DNA from: Kordia sp. TARA_039_SRF | Lineage (GTDB): Bacteria; Bacteroidota; Bacteroidia; Flavobacteriales; Flavobacteriaceae | Reading direction: 5' to 3' | DNA: 64,000 nucleotides | NCBI GenBank assembly: GCA_006383075.2 | Contig: SMNH02000004.1 | Location: 365,545 to 429,544 of the forward strand | Part shown: in pieces, positions 51,449-59,921 of the stretch | How the letters are laid out: each line of letters starts with the position of its first letter | Position numbering within the stretch: position 1 is the stretch's first letter | Notes under the pieces: generated by a model | Seen by the model: only the letters and a program-made list of their open reading frames with translations | The model's database searches: none | What the model was told of the DNA's origin: nothing | Position numbers and translations under genes: made by a program

Positions 51449-52183
51449 ATGACGTTAGAAATCTGTACAAACTCCTATCAATCTGCCATACATGCTGAAA
51501 CAGCAGGTGCGCAGCGTGTGGAACTATGCTCCGAATTGGCTGTTGGTGGCATTACACCTTCGTACGGATTCCTGAAAAAAGTGATGAACAAACTATCAAT
51601 TCCTGTGCATGTATTAATTCGTCCGAGAAGTGGCGATTTTACCTATTCGAATGCGGAATTTGAAATTATGAAAACGAATATTGAATTGTGTAAAGAATTA
51701 GGCTGTGCTGGTATCGTTTCTGGAATATTACGCGATGATTTCACTATCGATTTGGAAAGAACAAACGAATTGATTCAGTTATCAAAACCATTATCATTCA
51801 CGTTTCATAGAGCGTTTGATTGGACACCAAATCCCAAAAACGCCATCAAAGAGTTAATCTCGTTGAAAGCAAATCGTGTATTGACTTCTGGACAAGAAAG
51901 TTCCGCCGAAAAAGGAATTGCCGTATTAAAAGAATTACAAGAAATTGCTGGTAACGACTTAGTTGTAATGCCTGGCAGCGGTATCAATCCTGAAAATGTA
52001 GGTCTTTTTAAAGAACATGGTTTTACAGAAATTCATTGTTCGGCAATACAATCGCATCAAACCATTCCGACACCAAAAATTAGCATGAACAGTCAAAAAC
52101 TCGTTTCAGACACACATATCGCGGTTTCCAATCCTGAAAAAATTAGACAAATTCTCCAACGCATTCAATCCAAAGATGACTAA
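51449..52183 (+). CDS. cutC: CutC family protein (TIM barrel)
   Basis: 244 aa, full length. CutC proteins are TIM barrels once linked to copper tolerance; in most bacteria that link is unproven. Signature blocks: LEICTNSYQSAIHAETAGAQ, RVELCSELAVGGITPSYG, VHVLIRPRSGDFTYS, FHRAFDW, VLTSGQESSAEKG and MPGSGI. It overlaps the GH2 beta-mannosidase gene by 8 nt and lies in the N-glycan locus, which points to a part in sugar catabolism rather than copper handling. No Cys/His metal cluster beyond the family pattern. Confidence 0.93.
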   Translation: MTLEICTNSYQSAIHAETAGAQRVELCSELAVGGITPSYGFLKKVMNKLSIPVHVLIRPRSGDFTYSNAEFEIMKTNIELCKELGCAGIVSGILRDDFTIDLERTNELIQLSKPLSFTFHRAFDWTPNPKNAIKELISLKANRVLTSGQESSAEKGIAVLKELQEIAGNDLVVMPGSGINPENVGLFKEHGFTEIHCSAIQSHQTIPTPKISMNSQKLVSDTHIAVSNPEKIRQILQRIQSKDD

Positions 52184-54683
52184 ATATTACACACTATTAC
52201 TAGCATTGCTCGTGTTGAGTTGTGCCAAAAACGATGAACCAACCATTACGACACTTCACGAAAACTGGGAATTCAAATCAGCAAAAGATACGGTTTGGAA
52301 TACGGCAACGGTTCCAGGAAATGTCTATTCAGATTTACTGGCGCATGATAAAATTCCGAATCCTTTTTTAGGTTCAAACGAATTGAATGTACAATGGGTT
52401 CCTACACGCGACTGGGAATACAAAACCACTTTCACGCTTGATGAAAAAACGCTAGAAAAATCTAATATTGAACTCGAATTTGAAGGTTTGGACACCTATG
52501 TCGCCATTTACCTCAACGACTCCTTACTCGGCAAAACCAACAATGCCTTCCGAACATGGACATTTGACATTAAACCTCTTGCAAAAAAAGACAATGCCAT
52601 GTATATCCGCTTTTTTAAAACGAGTATTCATGAAGAAAAAGAAGCTGGAAAATTAGATTATGTATTGCCGCCAGGTCCGCGCGTTTTTACCCGAAAAGCA
52701 CAATTTCAGTACGGCTGGGATTGGGGACCTATTGTAAATACCTCTGGAATATGGAAACCTATCAAAGTTACGTCGTGGAATGATGTAAAGTTGGAAGATG
52801 TCTTTTTTAAGCAAGAATCGCTCACCGATTCCTTAGCTTCTATCAGTGTGGAATATACCATTACCGCCAATAAAGACGTTGAAAATGCTTCGTTTGAAGT
52901 AAAAAATAAAGAATTCACACACACGGTCGAATTCCCAATTTACAAAGGAACACATACCTATGCGACGCGTATCCGAATTCGAAACCCGAAACGTTGGTGG
53001 ACACATAATTTGGGCGAACCACATTTGTATACGTTTGAAACAACACTAAAACTAGGAAACGAAACCAAAGGACAACAAAATACAAAAGTTGGACTGCGAA
53101 CTATTGAATTGATTCGTGACAAAGATGCTTTGGGAGAAACGTTTTATTTCAAGCTCAATGGCGTGCCTGTATTTATGAAAGGTGCCAATTACATTCCGCA
53201 ACACAGCATGCAAGACAAAGTAACGGATACGCATTATAAAAAGCTATTAAACGATGTCAAAGACGCCAACATGAATATGTTACGCGTTTGGGGCGGCGGT
53301 ATTTATGAAAATGATATTTTTTATGAATTATGTGATGAAAAAGGAATTTTAGTGTGGCAAGATTTTATGTTTGCTTGCGCGATGTATCCTGGTGACAAAG
53401 CCTTTTTAGAAAACGTACAGCAAGAAGCGATAGAACAAGTAAAGCGTTTGCGAAAACACGCTTCACTAGCACTTTGGTGTGGAAATAACGAAAACAACGA
53501 AGCTTGGCACCGTTGGGGCTGGCAAACGGACAAAACGGAAGCGCAAAAAAAGCAGATTTGGGATGATTATATCAAAGTATTTAACAGAATTCTGCCAGAA
53601 ACAGTTGCTACCTACAATCCGTCGATTGATTATTGGGAAAGTTCACCGAGTTACGGACGTGGCAATCCGAAGTTCCAATTTGAAGGAGATGCGCACGATT
53701 GGGGCGTTTGGCATGATGCATTGCCTTTTGAGCGTTTTGAGCAAAAAGTACCGCGTTTTATGAGCGAATTCGGCTTTCAATCTTTTCCATCGTATGAAGC
53801 CATTCGTTATTTTACAGGAGAAGATAGCATCAGCATCAATCATGATAGTTACATCACGCATCAAAAGCATCCGAGAGGTTTCAAGCTGATTCGTGAATAT
53901 ATGGCACGTGATTATCCTGTACCGACTTCGGGAGACGATTATGTGTATATGAGTCAACTCACACAAGCCAAAGGAATGACGATGGGTATGGAAGCCGAAC
54001 GCCGCGCCATGCCATATTGCATGGGAAGTTTATACTGGCAATTGAACGATTGTTGGCCAGTCGTTTCATGGTCGAGCATTGATTTTATGGGCAATTGGAA
54101 AGCCTTGCATTACAAAGCGAAAAAGTCTTTTGAAGATGTGTTAATTTCTTCTACTATTGCGGAAGATACGTTAAGCATACATGTAGTTTCAGACAAACTC
54201 ATTACAAAAAAAGGTCTAGTTGAGTATCAGTTTTTAGATTTTGAAGGAAATGTGCAAGGAAATGTTAAAGATTCTATTACTATTGAAGCCAATTCCGCAA
54301 AAGAAATTTTTAGTACTGGAATCGATCAATATCAACCTGATGCGGTTTCTACAGTTGTAAAAGTTACCGTAACAACCGATGATTCTGAATATAATAGTAC
54401 GTCGCTGCATTACATGGTAAAACCAAAAGAGTTGAAGCTTCCTAAAGAAAAAATTTCGACGAAAGTCACCAAAATTGATGGTGGATTCCACATTGAAGTT
54501 TCTGCACAAACATTACAAAAAGATGTTTTCTTGTACACCAACGCCGAAGGACATTTTTCAGATAATTTCTTTGATGTATTACCAAATCAAACCATTACAA
54601 TTACGTTTACAACAGATGCGGAAAATATTGATGATTTGGCGTTTAAGACTTTGAATGGAATTCAGCAAAATATTGCCGAATAG
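52176..54683 (+). CDS. GH2 beta-mannosidase lipoprotein
   Basis: 835 aa. Lipoprotein signal (LLALLVLSC). GH2 layout: sugar-binding jelly roll (about 25-200, ends PRVFTRKAQFQYGWDWG, typical of beta-mannosidases), Ig-like domain, TIM barrel with acid/base Glu in WCGNNENNEAW and nucleophile Glu in FMSEFGFQSFPS, and C-terminal Ig-like domains. It would cleave the core Man-beta-1,4-GlcNAc bond after GH92 action. Translationally coupled to cutC by an 8-nt overlap. Confidence 0.94.
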   Translation: MTKYYTLLLALLVLSCAKNDEPTITTLHENWEFKSAKDTVWNTATVPGNVYSDLLAHDKIPNPFLGSNELNVQWVPTRDWEYKTTFTLDEKTLEKSNIELEFEGLDTYVAIYLNDSLLGKTNNAFRTWTFDIKPLAKKDNAMYIRFFKTSIHEEKEAGKLDYVLPPGPRVFTRKAQFQYGWDWGPIVNTSGIWKPIKVTSWNDVKLEDVFFKQESLTDSLASISVEYTITANKDVENASFEVKNKEFTHTVEFPIYKGTHTYATRIRIRNPKRWWTHNLGEPHLYTFETTLKLGNETKGQQNTKVGLRTIELIRDKDALGETFYFKLNGVPVFMKGANYIPQHSMQDKVTDTHYKKLLNDVKDANMNMLRVWGGGIYENDIFYELCDEKGILVWQDFMFACAMYPGDKAFLENVQQEAIEQVKRLRKHASLALWCGNNENNEAWHRWGWQTDKTEAQKKQIWDDYIKVFNRILPETVATYNPSIDYWESSPSYGRGNPKFQFEGDAHDWGVWHDALPFERFEQKVPRFMSEFGFQSFPSYEAIRYFTGEDSISINHDSYITHQKHPRGFKLIREYMARDYPVPTSGDDYVYMSQLTQAKGMTMGMEAERRAMPYCMGSLYWQLNDCWPVVSWSSIDFMGNWKALHYKAKKSFEDVLISSTIAEDTLSIHVVSDKLITKKGLVEYQFLDFEGNVQGNVKDSITIEANSAKEIFSTGIDQYQPDAVSTVVKVTVTTDDSEYNSTSLHYMVKPKELKLPKEKISTKVTKIDGGFHIEVSAQTLQKDVFLYTNAEGHFSDNFFDVLPNQTITITFTTDAENIDDLAFKTLNGIQQNIAE

Positions 54684-54732
54684 TCATGTCTTTTTTAGTA
54701 TTTTAGAGCTTTTAATTAAGAGATAATTTTGA

Positions 54733-55284
54733 ATGAATCATCCTGAAAAAGCTTATAAAATCAGTGAATCGCGCATAAACAGTTTTGTAAATCGAACGAG
54801 AAAACGAAACTTTACCATGATTGCTATCTTCATGAGTGTGTTTTTACTTCTCATGTTTTGGTTTACGTATAGTTATCATGTACACACCGTCATCATGCTC
54901 CCGCTTTTGTTAATGTTTTCAGTGATTGCGATAGGAATTTATATCGCATCTTTTTTCCAACTGAAAAATATAGCCGAAGAGACCGTTTTTTATGTTTCAG
55001 AAAAAAACGTAAAAAAGATTGTTGCTACTGGCGCTTTGAATATGATGAATCAATTTGCCAACAATCGCCAAGAAGTGAGGTATGGCGCAAAAATGAGTCA
55101 ACAGTTTCCAACCCACGAAATTGAATCCACACAAATTAAAGCGAATGAAATTGTTATTAAGAGTTTTGATTATAATGTTTTTACGGGAAACGGAAAAATT
55201 ATCATTCCAAAAGAACTAGAAAACTATCTTTCTGTAAAAGAGTTTATATTAGTGCATCCAAAAAAATTTAAGCTCATTTCATAA
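54733..55284 (+). CDS. Hypothetical two-helix membrane protein (YcxB-like arrangement)
   Basis: 183 aa. Two adjacent transmembrane helices (about 28-50 and 54-75) sit after a charged N-terminus, followed by a soluble C-terminal half with beta strands (FYVSEKNVKKIVATG, EIVIKSFDYNVFTGNGKIIIPKEL, FILVHPKKFKLIS) of the kind seen in YcxB/DUF-type membrane-anchored domains. A TATTTTAG box at 54699-54706 may be its promoter. It precedes the lipoprotein cluster by 10 nt, so they may be one unit. Confidence 0.6.
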   Translation: MNHPEKAYKISESRINSFVNRTRKRNFTMIAIFMSVFLLLMFWFTYSYHVHTVIMLPLLLMFSVIAIGIYIASFFQLKNIAEETVFYVSEKNVKKIVATGALNMMNQFANNRQEVRYGAKMSQQFPTHEIESTQIKANEIVIKSFDYNVFTGNGKIIIPKELENYLSVKEFILVHPKKFKLIS

Positions 55285-55294
55285 ATTGTTCGTA

Positions 55295-55798
55295 ATGAAG
55301 AAATCCTTTTTCGCAACCACTTTTAGTATTTGCCTGCTGTTGCTTGTTTCCTGCTCGTCACAGCCAAAACCCGAAGCGTTGATAGGAACGTATACCTTTG
55401 AATTGCTCCAAAAAATGGACACGCTTTCGCAAGAAGAATTTAACTCACATTTTATAACGTTAAAAGAATTACGCGAGTTTGCAAAAGATACCACAGTAGA
55501 AGCAACTTTTAGAAAGGCGGTAACGAATGTTTCACAAGAAACCCACAACATCCGACTGCAACAAGCGTATGAAATGATTACAGAATCGGGAAAACGTTTT
55601 AACATTGATTGGTCAGCAATTACCTTTAGAGAATATCCATACACTGAGCGCGACGAAAGTGGCGTTACGTTTCAAGATGGTTTTGTGGCTTTTGATTACG
55701 ATGGAAAGAAGTTTGTCACCAAGATTGTTTCTCTTCATTTTAACAATGAACAACGTTTATTTAATTTATCGAATATTGAACCTGTGCGAAAGCAATAA
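55295..55798 (+). CDS. Lipoprotein, tandem paralogue A
   Basis: 167 aa. SPII signal MKKSFFATTFSICLLLLVSC. The mature part begins PEALIGTYTFELLQKMDTLS and has the shared motif F.TLKELREFAKD, later FREYPY and a GVTFQDGFVAFDYDGK strand pair. Paralogues B and C follow. The upstream TTG at 55286 would only add three residues and is not used. Function unknown; outer or inner membrane anchored by lipid. Confidence 0.75.
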   Translation: MKKSFFATTFSICLLLLVSCSSQPKPEALIGTYTFELLQKMDTLSQEEFNSHFITLKELREFAKDTTVEATFRKAVTNVSQETHNIRLQQAYEMITESGKRFNIDWSAITFREYPYTERDESGVTFQDGFVAFDYDGKKFVTKIVSLHFNNEQRLFNLSNIEPVRKQ

Positions 55799-55806
55799 TT
55801 CTATAC

Positions 55807-56301
55807 ATGAAAAAAATATACTTCTTAATTTGTCTTAGTATTGCGAGTTTTTTTACAGCTTGCGAATCCAATTATGTCTCGCATCAAAATGTGGGGAAAC
55901 ATGTGTTTCAAACCTTGCAAACGCTTGATACCTTGTCAAAAGAAACTTTTTACACCAAATTTGTTTCGTTGAAAGAACTTAAAAATATGGTTCAAAACAT
56001 AAAAGAAGGCAATAAATTGATTCCTAAAATTGCCGAAATGACCAACGAAGCGTATCAAGCTGATATTAGCGATATTTATGATAACATCATTCTTGATTCT
56101 GAAAACAACTACATTCGTTGGGAAAATACAGAATTTGTTGATTATAAATACCAAACATCCAGAAACCGTAGTATGACGCTCAATCATGGAACCTTGTTTT
56201 TTAAACACAACGAAGAAGATTTTAGCGTTGGCGTGTATTGGATTACCGATTTGAATACTTCAGGATTGCTCGGTTTGGGCGGATTGCAGCGTGTGGAATA
56301 G
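55807..56301 (+). CDS. Lipoprotein, tandem paralogue B
   Basis: 164 aa. SPII signal ending IASFFTAC. Shares with A: NVGKHVFQTLQTLDTLSKETF, SLKELKNMVQN and a TEFVDYKYQ ... LNHGTLFFKHNEEDFSV strand pair. It starts 8 nt after A. Function unknown. Confidence 0.75.
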   Translation: MKKIYFLICLSIASFFTACESNYVSHQNVGKHVFQTLQTLDTLSKETFYTKFVSLKELKNMVQNIKEGNKLIPKIAEMTNEAYQADISDIYDNIILDSENNYIRWENTEFVDYKYQTSRNRSMTLNHGTLFFKHNEEDFSVGVYWITDLNTSGLLGLGGLQRVE

Positions 56302-56384
56302 TTGATGTATTTTCAATCAAATGAAAAACTTTGATGTGTCTGTATTTTAAGTATCTTTAAACATTAACCTTTAGCACTTTTTAA

Positions 56385-56894
56385 ATGAAAAAATTACAAC
56401 TTACGTGCGTTTCACTAATCGTACTTCTTTTCGTATCATGCGAAACATCAAAAGGCGTGTCAACTGCAGAAGATATTGGAACATATGCTTTTAATATTTT
56501 GAAAGATTTTGACAATATAACCAAAAATAAGTATGTCAATACTATTTTAACTCTCGAAGAAGTAAAAGACTTCGTAAAACAAAATGCAGAAACGCTTGAT
56601 GAGCGAACCATAAAAAATATAGAGCGCCAAAAAAGCATTGAGTATAAAGATAGAATGGGACGCGATTACAATCGCATAAAAGAACGCGCACACAAAGCCG
56701 ATTTAACTTTTGCTAACATTCAATTCACTGATTATTCGTTTGAAGAAGAAGACGAAGGCGGCATAAAAGTTTGTATGGGCAAACTCGCATTTACACACAA
56801 TGACAATCCGTATACGGTCAGAATTACAGCCGTTTTACTCGGAAATCGTTACAGACTGGCACGTATGCGTAGTTTGAGAAAAGTGGAAGAATAA
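56385..56894 (+). CDS. Lipoprotein, tandem paralogue C
   Basis: 169 aa. SPII signal ending VLLFVSC. Shares DIGTYAFNILKDFDNITKN, TLEEVKDFVKQN and IQFTDYSFEEED ... GKLAFTHNDNPYTVRI with A and B, and is more basic in the middle (RDYNRIKERAHK). It lies 83 nt after B. Function unknown; the conserved core is best explained by tandem duplication. Confidence 0.75.
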   Translation: MKKLQLTCVSLIVLLFVSCETSKGVSTAEDIGTYAFNILKDFDNITKNKYVNTILTLEEVKDFVKQNAETLDERTIKNIERQKSIEYKDRMGRDYNRIKERAHKADLTFANIQFTDYSFEEEDEGGIKVCMGKLAFTHNDNPYTVRITAVLLGNRYRLARMRSLRKVEE

Positions 56895-56934
56895 TCTTAA
56901 AAACAGTTATACATTAGATTACTACACGAAACTT

Positions 56935-57510
56935 CTATTTCTGTGTCAACCATTTGGGTGTTGCTTTGGGAACAAAATTTTTCATGCGCTCCAATAAGGT
57001 AGAAATATCCGTTTCTATAATCAACATGTTGAAATTTTCTTCTTTTAAGAGTTTTTTCCGCATCATCGTATGCATCATAGCTATGAGTTCATCGTAATAA
57101 CCATTACTGTTCAATATTGCGACAGGATGCGTCATTTGCGCCAATTGCAACGCGGTAATCACTTCAAAAAGTTCTTCCATCGTACCAAATCCGCCAGGCA
57201 ATGCAATAAAACCTTCGGCTAAAGCAATCATTTTGAGTTTCCGCTCAACCATGGTTTGTGTAATGTGCAATTCGGTAATGTTTGTATGCGCGACTTCTTT
57301 AGTTTTTAAAAACTCTGGAATCACACCAATCACTTCTCCTCCATGCTCCAACACTGCATTTGCAACAGTTCCCATAATCCCAATTTTAGAACCACCATAA
57401 ATCATGGTAATGTCTTCTTCGGCGAGTTTCTTTCCCAATTCAGCAGCATCCGACACAGTTTTTGAATCGTTTCCTAAACTACTCCCACAATAAATAGCAA
57501 TACTTTTCAT
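56935..57510 (-). CDS. LOG/TIGR00730 family Rossmann-fold protein
   Basis: 191 aa. Lysine-decarboxylase-like LOG family; many members are cytokinin-activating 5'-monophosphate phosphoribohydrolases, acting on nucleotide monophosphates. Blocks MIYGGSKIGIMGTVANA and ALPGGFGTMEELFEV (PGGxGTxxE) are complete. In non-plant-associated bacteria the physiological substrate is uncertain; pyrimidine or purine monophosphates are likely. Monocistronic, with a hairpin repeat (57535-57579) starting 24 nt upstream of its ATG. Confidence 0.92.
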   Translation of the reverse strand: MKSIAIYCGSSLGNDSKTVSDAAELGKKLAEEDITMIYGGSKIGIMGTVANAVLEHGGEVIGVIPEFLKTKEVAHTNITELHITQTMVERKLKMIALAEGFIALPGGFGTMEELFEVITALQLAQMTHPVAILNSNGYYDELIAMMHTMMRKKLLKEENFNMLIIETDISTLLERMKNFVPKATPKWLTQK

Positions 57511-57534
57511 GTTTTTTTATTTAAATCTTGATAC

Positions 57535-57579
57535 GTCACTTCGAGTGTTTTTCTGAAAGAAAAATGTATCGAGAAGTAC
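57535..57579 (-). repeat. Palindromic hairpin repeat, copy R4
   Basis: GTCACTTCGAGTG, TTTTTCT-GAA-AGAAAAA, TGTATCGAGAAGTAC. It is the best preserved copy in the window; the loop GAA matches R2 (and R1 in reverse). A diverged partner (TTCTCGATAATTATACCGAG, then CTTACCGAAGTG) follows at 57595-57626. Confidence 0.75.
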
Positions 57580-57641
57580 TTGAAATTCACAACTATTCTC
57601 GATAATTATACCGAGCTTACCGAAGTGTTTCTTGATAGAAA

Positions 57642-57676
57642 GTCTAAATACTAACATCTCAATACTCAATACTAAT
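57642..57676 (-). repeat. Stop-codon-phased heptamers after prmC
   Basis: On the sense strand, from the stop TAG: TAGTATT, GAGTATT, GAGATGT, TAGTATT, TAG. The CTA/CTC triplets on the plus strand sit at 57644, 57651, 57658, 57665 and 57672, exactly 7 nt apart. Confidence 0.75.
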
Positions 57677-58544
57677 TAAAAGCTACAGCAATTCGGTTAA
57701 CTCCAAAAGTATCTTTATGAATCATTACGTTTGAAAAACCTTTTTCTTCTAACAGATGCTTCATTTCTTGTCCTAAATACTGATTGATTTCAAAATACAA
57801 ACTTCCTTCATTTACAAGATGTGCTTTCGCGAGATTGGCAATTGTATCATAAAAAATCAGCGGATTGTCGTCTGCGACAAACAAAGCGAGATTGGGCTCG
57901 TATTCCAATACATTTTTTTGCATTTCCGCTTTTTCCAAATTGCGCACATACGGCGGATTCGACACAATGATGTCAAACTGCAAATCGGCTTCATCAAACA
58001 CATTCAAATCTTGTAATGATAACACATCTGCTTGTGCAAATTGAACCGAAACTTGATTTGTTTTAGCATTTTTTTTAGCAACGTATAGTGCCTTTTCAGA
58101 AACATCCAAAGCATATACACGTGCGTTAGGCAAATGTTTTTGTAATGAAATCGCAATGCAGCCGCTTCCTGTGCCAATATCCAAAATTCGAAGCGTTTCT
58201 TTTTTTGGATTATTTTTTACATTACGCAACATCATGTCCACCAATTCTTCCGTTTCTGGGCGTGGAATCAACGTGTGTTCATTCACCAAAAATTCCAATC
58301 CGTAAAAATGTGCTTTTCCCAGAATATGTTGAATCGGTTTTTCTAATTTCAATTCACTCAACGCCTCAAATAGCAATGATTCTTGGTCTTTCGTGATGAC
58401 AAAATCTGGCGTCAACACCAACGCAAATCGCGCTACACCAAAATAACTTTCGGTCAGCATAAAAAAGAAACTATCTACTTCATTTTTTCCGTAGATGTCG
58501 TCCAATTCTTTGTGAAATATGTCTTGTATATCTTTTAGTAGCAA
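57672..58544 (-). CDS. prmC: Peptide chain release factor N5-glutamine methyltransferase
   Basis: 290 aa. It methylates the GGQ glutamine of release factors using S-adenosylmethionine. Substrate-recognition N-terminal helices (1-85), IPRPETEELV, the SAM loop LDIGTGSGCIAISL and the catalytic NPPY in IIVSNPPYVRN are all present. Start TTG 58544 (LLLKDIQD): no in-frame ATG lies near. Directly upstream stands a heptamer array (58546-58573); the stop codon begins another. It is not linked to prfA in this window. Confidence 0.94.
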   Translation of the reverse strand: MLLKDIQDIFHKELDDIYGKNEVDSFFFMLTESYFGVARFALVLTPDFVITKDQESLLFEALSELKLEKPIQHILGKAHFYGLEFLVNEHTLIPRPETEELVDMMLRNVKNNPKKETLRILDIGTGSGCIAISLQKHLPNARVYALDVSEKALYVAKKNAKTNQVSVQFAQADVLSLQDLNVFDEADLQFDIIVSNPPYVRNLEKAEMQKNVLEYEPNLALFVADDNPLIFYDTIANLAKAHLVNEGSLYFEINQYLGQEMKHLLEEKGFSNVMIHKDTFGVNRIAVAFN

Positions 58545-58545
58545 T

Positions 58546-58573
58546 CTTTGTTATTTGTTTTTTGTTTTTTGTT
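58546..58573. repeat. Heptamer array adjoining the prmC start codon (4 units)
   Basis: Plus strand CTTTGTT, ATTTGTT, TTTTGTT, TTTTGTT; on the sense strand AACAAAA, AACAAAA, AACAAAT, AACAAAG followed by ATTG, where TTG is the start. Same lexicon as 29513-29540. Confidence 0.75.
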
Positions 58574-58611
58574 TACCCTGAGCTTGCCGAAGTGTTGTTT
58601 GTTAGAAACTC

Positions 58612-58656
58612 CTAAAACCCAACACCAAACACCCAAAACCCAAAATCTAACACCTA
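58612..58656 (-). repeat. Stop-codon-phased heptamers after the GNAT gene
   Basis: On the sense strand TAGGTGT, TAGATTT, TGGGTTT, TGGGTGT, TTGGTGT, TGGGTTT, TAG in exact register, starting with the stop codon itself. It closely resembles the words behind GH20. Confidence 0.8.
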
Positions 58657-59130
58657 CAATTCCTTCAACATCCAAACATCACAGGAATAATGTCCCGTCG
58701 CACCAAGTGGCTTGTCTAAATGCTTAAATCCGAAGTCTTCGTAAATATGAATGGCGGCTTTAAATTTTGGTGATGATTCTATGTAACATTGCGTATAGCC
58801 AAATGCTTTTGCGGCTTCCAAACACTTTGCAAACAACTTTTTACCATAGCCTTTTCCTCTGGTTTTGGAGAAAAAATACATTTTTTGCAATTCACATACA
58901 TTGTCGTGATTGTCACGCAATTGCTTAATTCCCGCGCCGCCAAGCACTTCTCCATCTTCTTCAATCACATAATACACTTCGCGTTCGCCTTGATAGGCTT
59001 CGTACATCGCGTCCGTTTCTGGATCTTCGTACGCCGTTCCCACTTTTGGCATATCAAACTCAGGAATCACCGAGCGAATGCACGCTGCCATTATTGCGTT
59101 GTCTTGTAGTTGTATTTCTCTGATAATCAT
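58654..59130 (-). CDS. GNAT family N-acetyltransferase
   Basis: 158 aa. Single GNAT domain: acetyl-CoA pyrophosphate loop KTRGKGYGKKL, a preceding strand VCELQKMYFFSK, and YIESSPKFKAAIHIYEDFGF near the end, where the Tyr is the usual general acid. The substrate cannot be read from sequence. It is flanked by repeats on both sides: octamers 6 nt upstream of its ATG and heptamers starting with its stop codon. Confidence 0.88.
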   Translation of the reverse strand: MIIREIQLQDNAIMAACIRSVIPEFDMPKVGTAYEDPETDAMYEAYQGEREVYYVIEEDGEVLGGAGIKQLRDNHDNVCELQKMYFFSKTRGKGYGKKLFAKCLEAAKAFGYTQCYIESSPKFKAAIHIYEDFGFKHLDKPLGATGHYSCDVWMLKEL

Positions 59131-59136
59131 ATGTTT

Positions 59137-59176
59137 TAATTGAAATATTAAAAGATTGAATGATTAAATGATTTAT
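59137..59176. repeat. Octamer array upstream of the GNAT gene (5 units)
   Basis: TAATTGAA, ATATTAAA, AGATTGAA, TGATTAAA, TGATTTAT in 8-nt register, ending 6 nt from the start codon. Confidence 0.75.
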
Positions 59177-59180
59177 CTAT

Positions 59181-59753
59181 TTAGTGTATAATGATATCGT
59201 GTTTCGTCAATAATCCATGAATTTCTTCACGGGAAAACTTTGCCTTTTTGAGCTGATTTTCTGCTGGATTCATCGTGTAATTTCGCGCCGACGTAAAATC
59301 TGCTTTTTCTAAATTGGTATGGTCAAAAGTAGCCGATTTCAAATCACAATCGTCAAAAACAGCACTTTCCAAATTTGTTTCTGTAAAATCTACATTCTTT
59401 AAGCTTGACGCACTGAATTTTGTTTGCTTCATGGACAATCCCGCAAAGGAAGTCAATTCCAAATTACAATCATCAAAAGTGACTGAAAACATAAAATCAT
59501 TACACACACTAAAATCGACACCTAACAGCTTACAATTCACAAAATCGACTTCATTAAACGACGTACTTTTTATTTTAGCATTGGTCAAATCGCACGTATC
59601 AAACGTACATTCCAAAAACGTCATCGCTGCCATATCAACTGCTTTAAACTTGCAATTGACAAACGTGCAATGGTCGTATTCGCCTTTTGGAAACGCTTGT
59701 TGCGTATAATCAATTTGTGTAAATGTTTGATCTTGGTAGAATTCTTGACTCAT
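59181..59753 (-). CDS. Pentapeptide repeat protein
   Basis: 190 aa built of about 30 A(D/N)LXX-type five-residue steps (CTFDTCDLTNAKIKSTSF, AVFDDCDLKSATFDHTNL), which fold into a right-handed square beta-helix. Length and even repeat pattern fit the Qnr-like group that mimics DNA and protects gyrase, but a plain structural role is equally possible. No loop insertions like those of Qnr are evident. Single gene; the intergenic stretch to GNAT carries the octamer array. Confidence 0.85.
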   Translation of the reverse strand: MSQEFYQDQTFTQIDYTQQAFPKGEYDHCTFVNCKFKAVDMAAMTFLECTFDTCDLTNAKIKSTSFNEVDFVNCKLLGVDFSVCNDFMFSVTFDDCNLELTSFAGLSMKQTKFSASSLKNVDFTETNLESAVFDDCDLKSATFDHTNLEKADFTSARNYTMNPAENQLKKAKFSREEIHGLLTKHDIIIH

Positions 59754-59921
59754 TTTGTATTCGCTTCAAATAGAAATTACGTAGTTTTGCGATGCCGTGA
59801 AGATACTGATTTTGGATGAATTTTACAGGAAAAAGTATCTTTCAAAACTAACATGACAACTGTTTTTTATAACTAGAAATATTTTGTCAACAAGAATAAA
59901 TAAACACAACTTAAAAACAGA

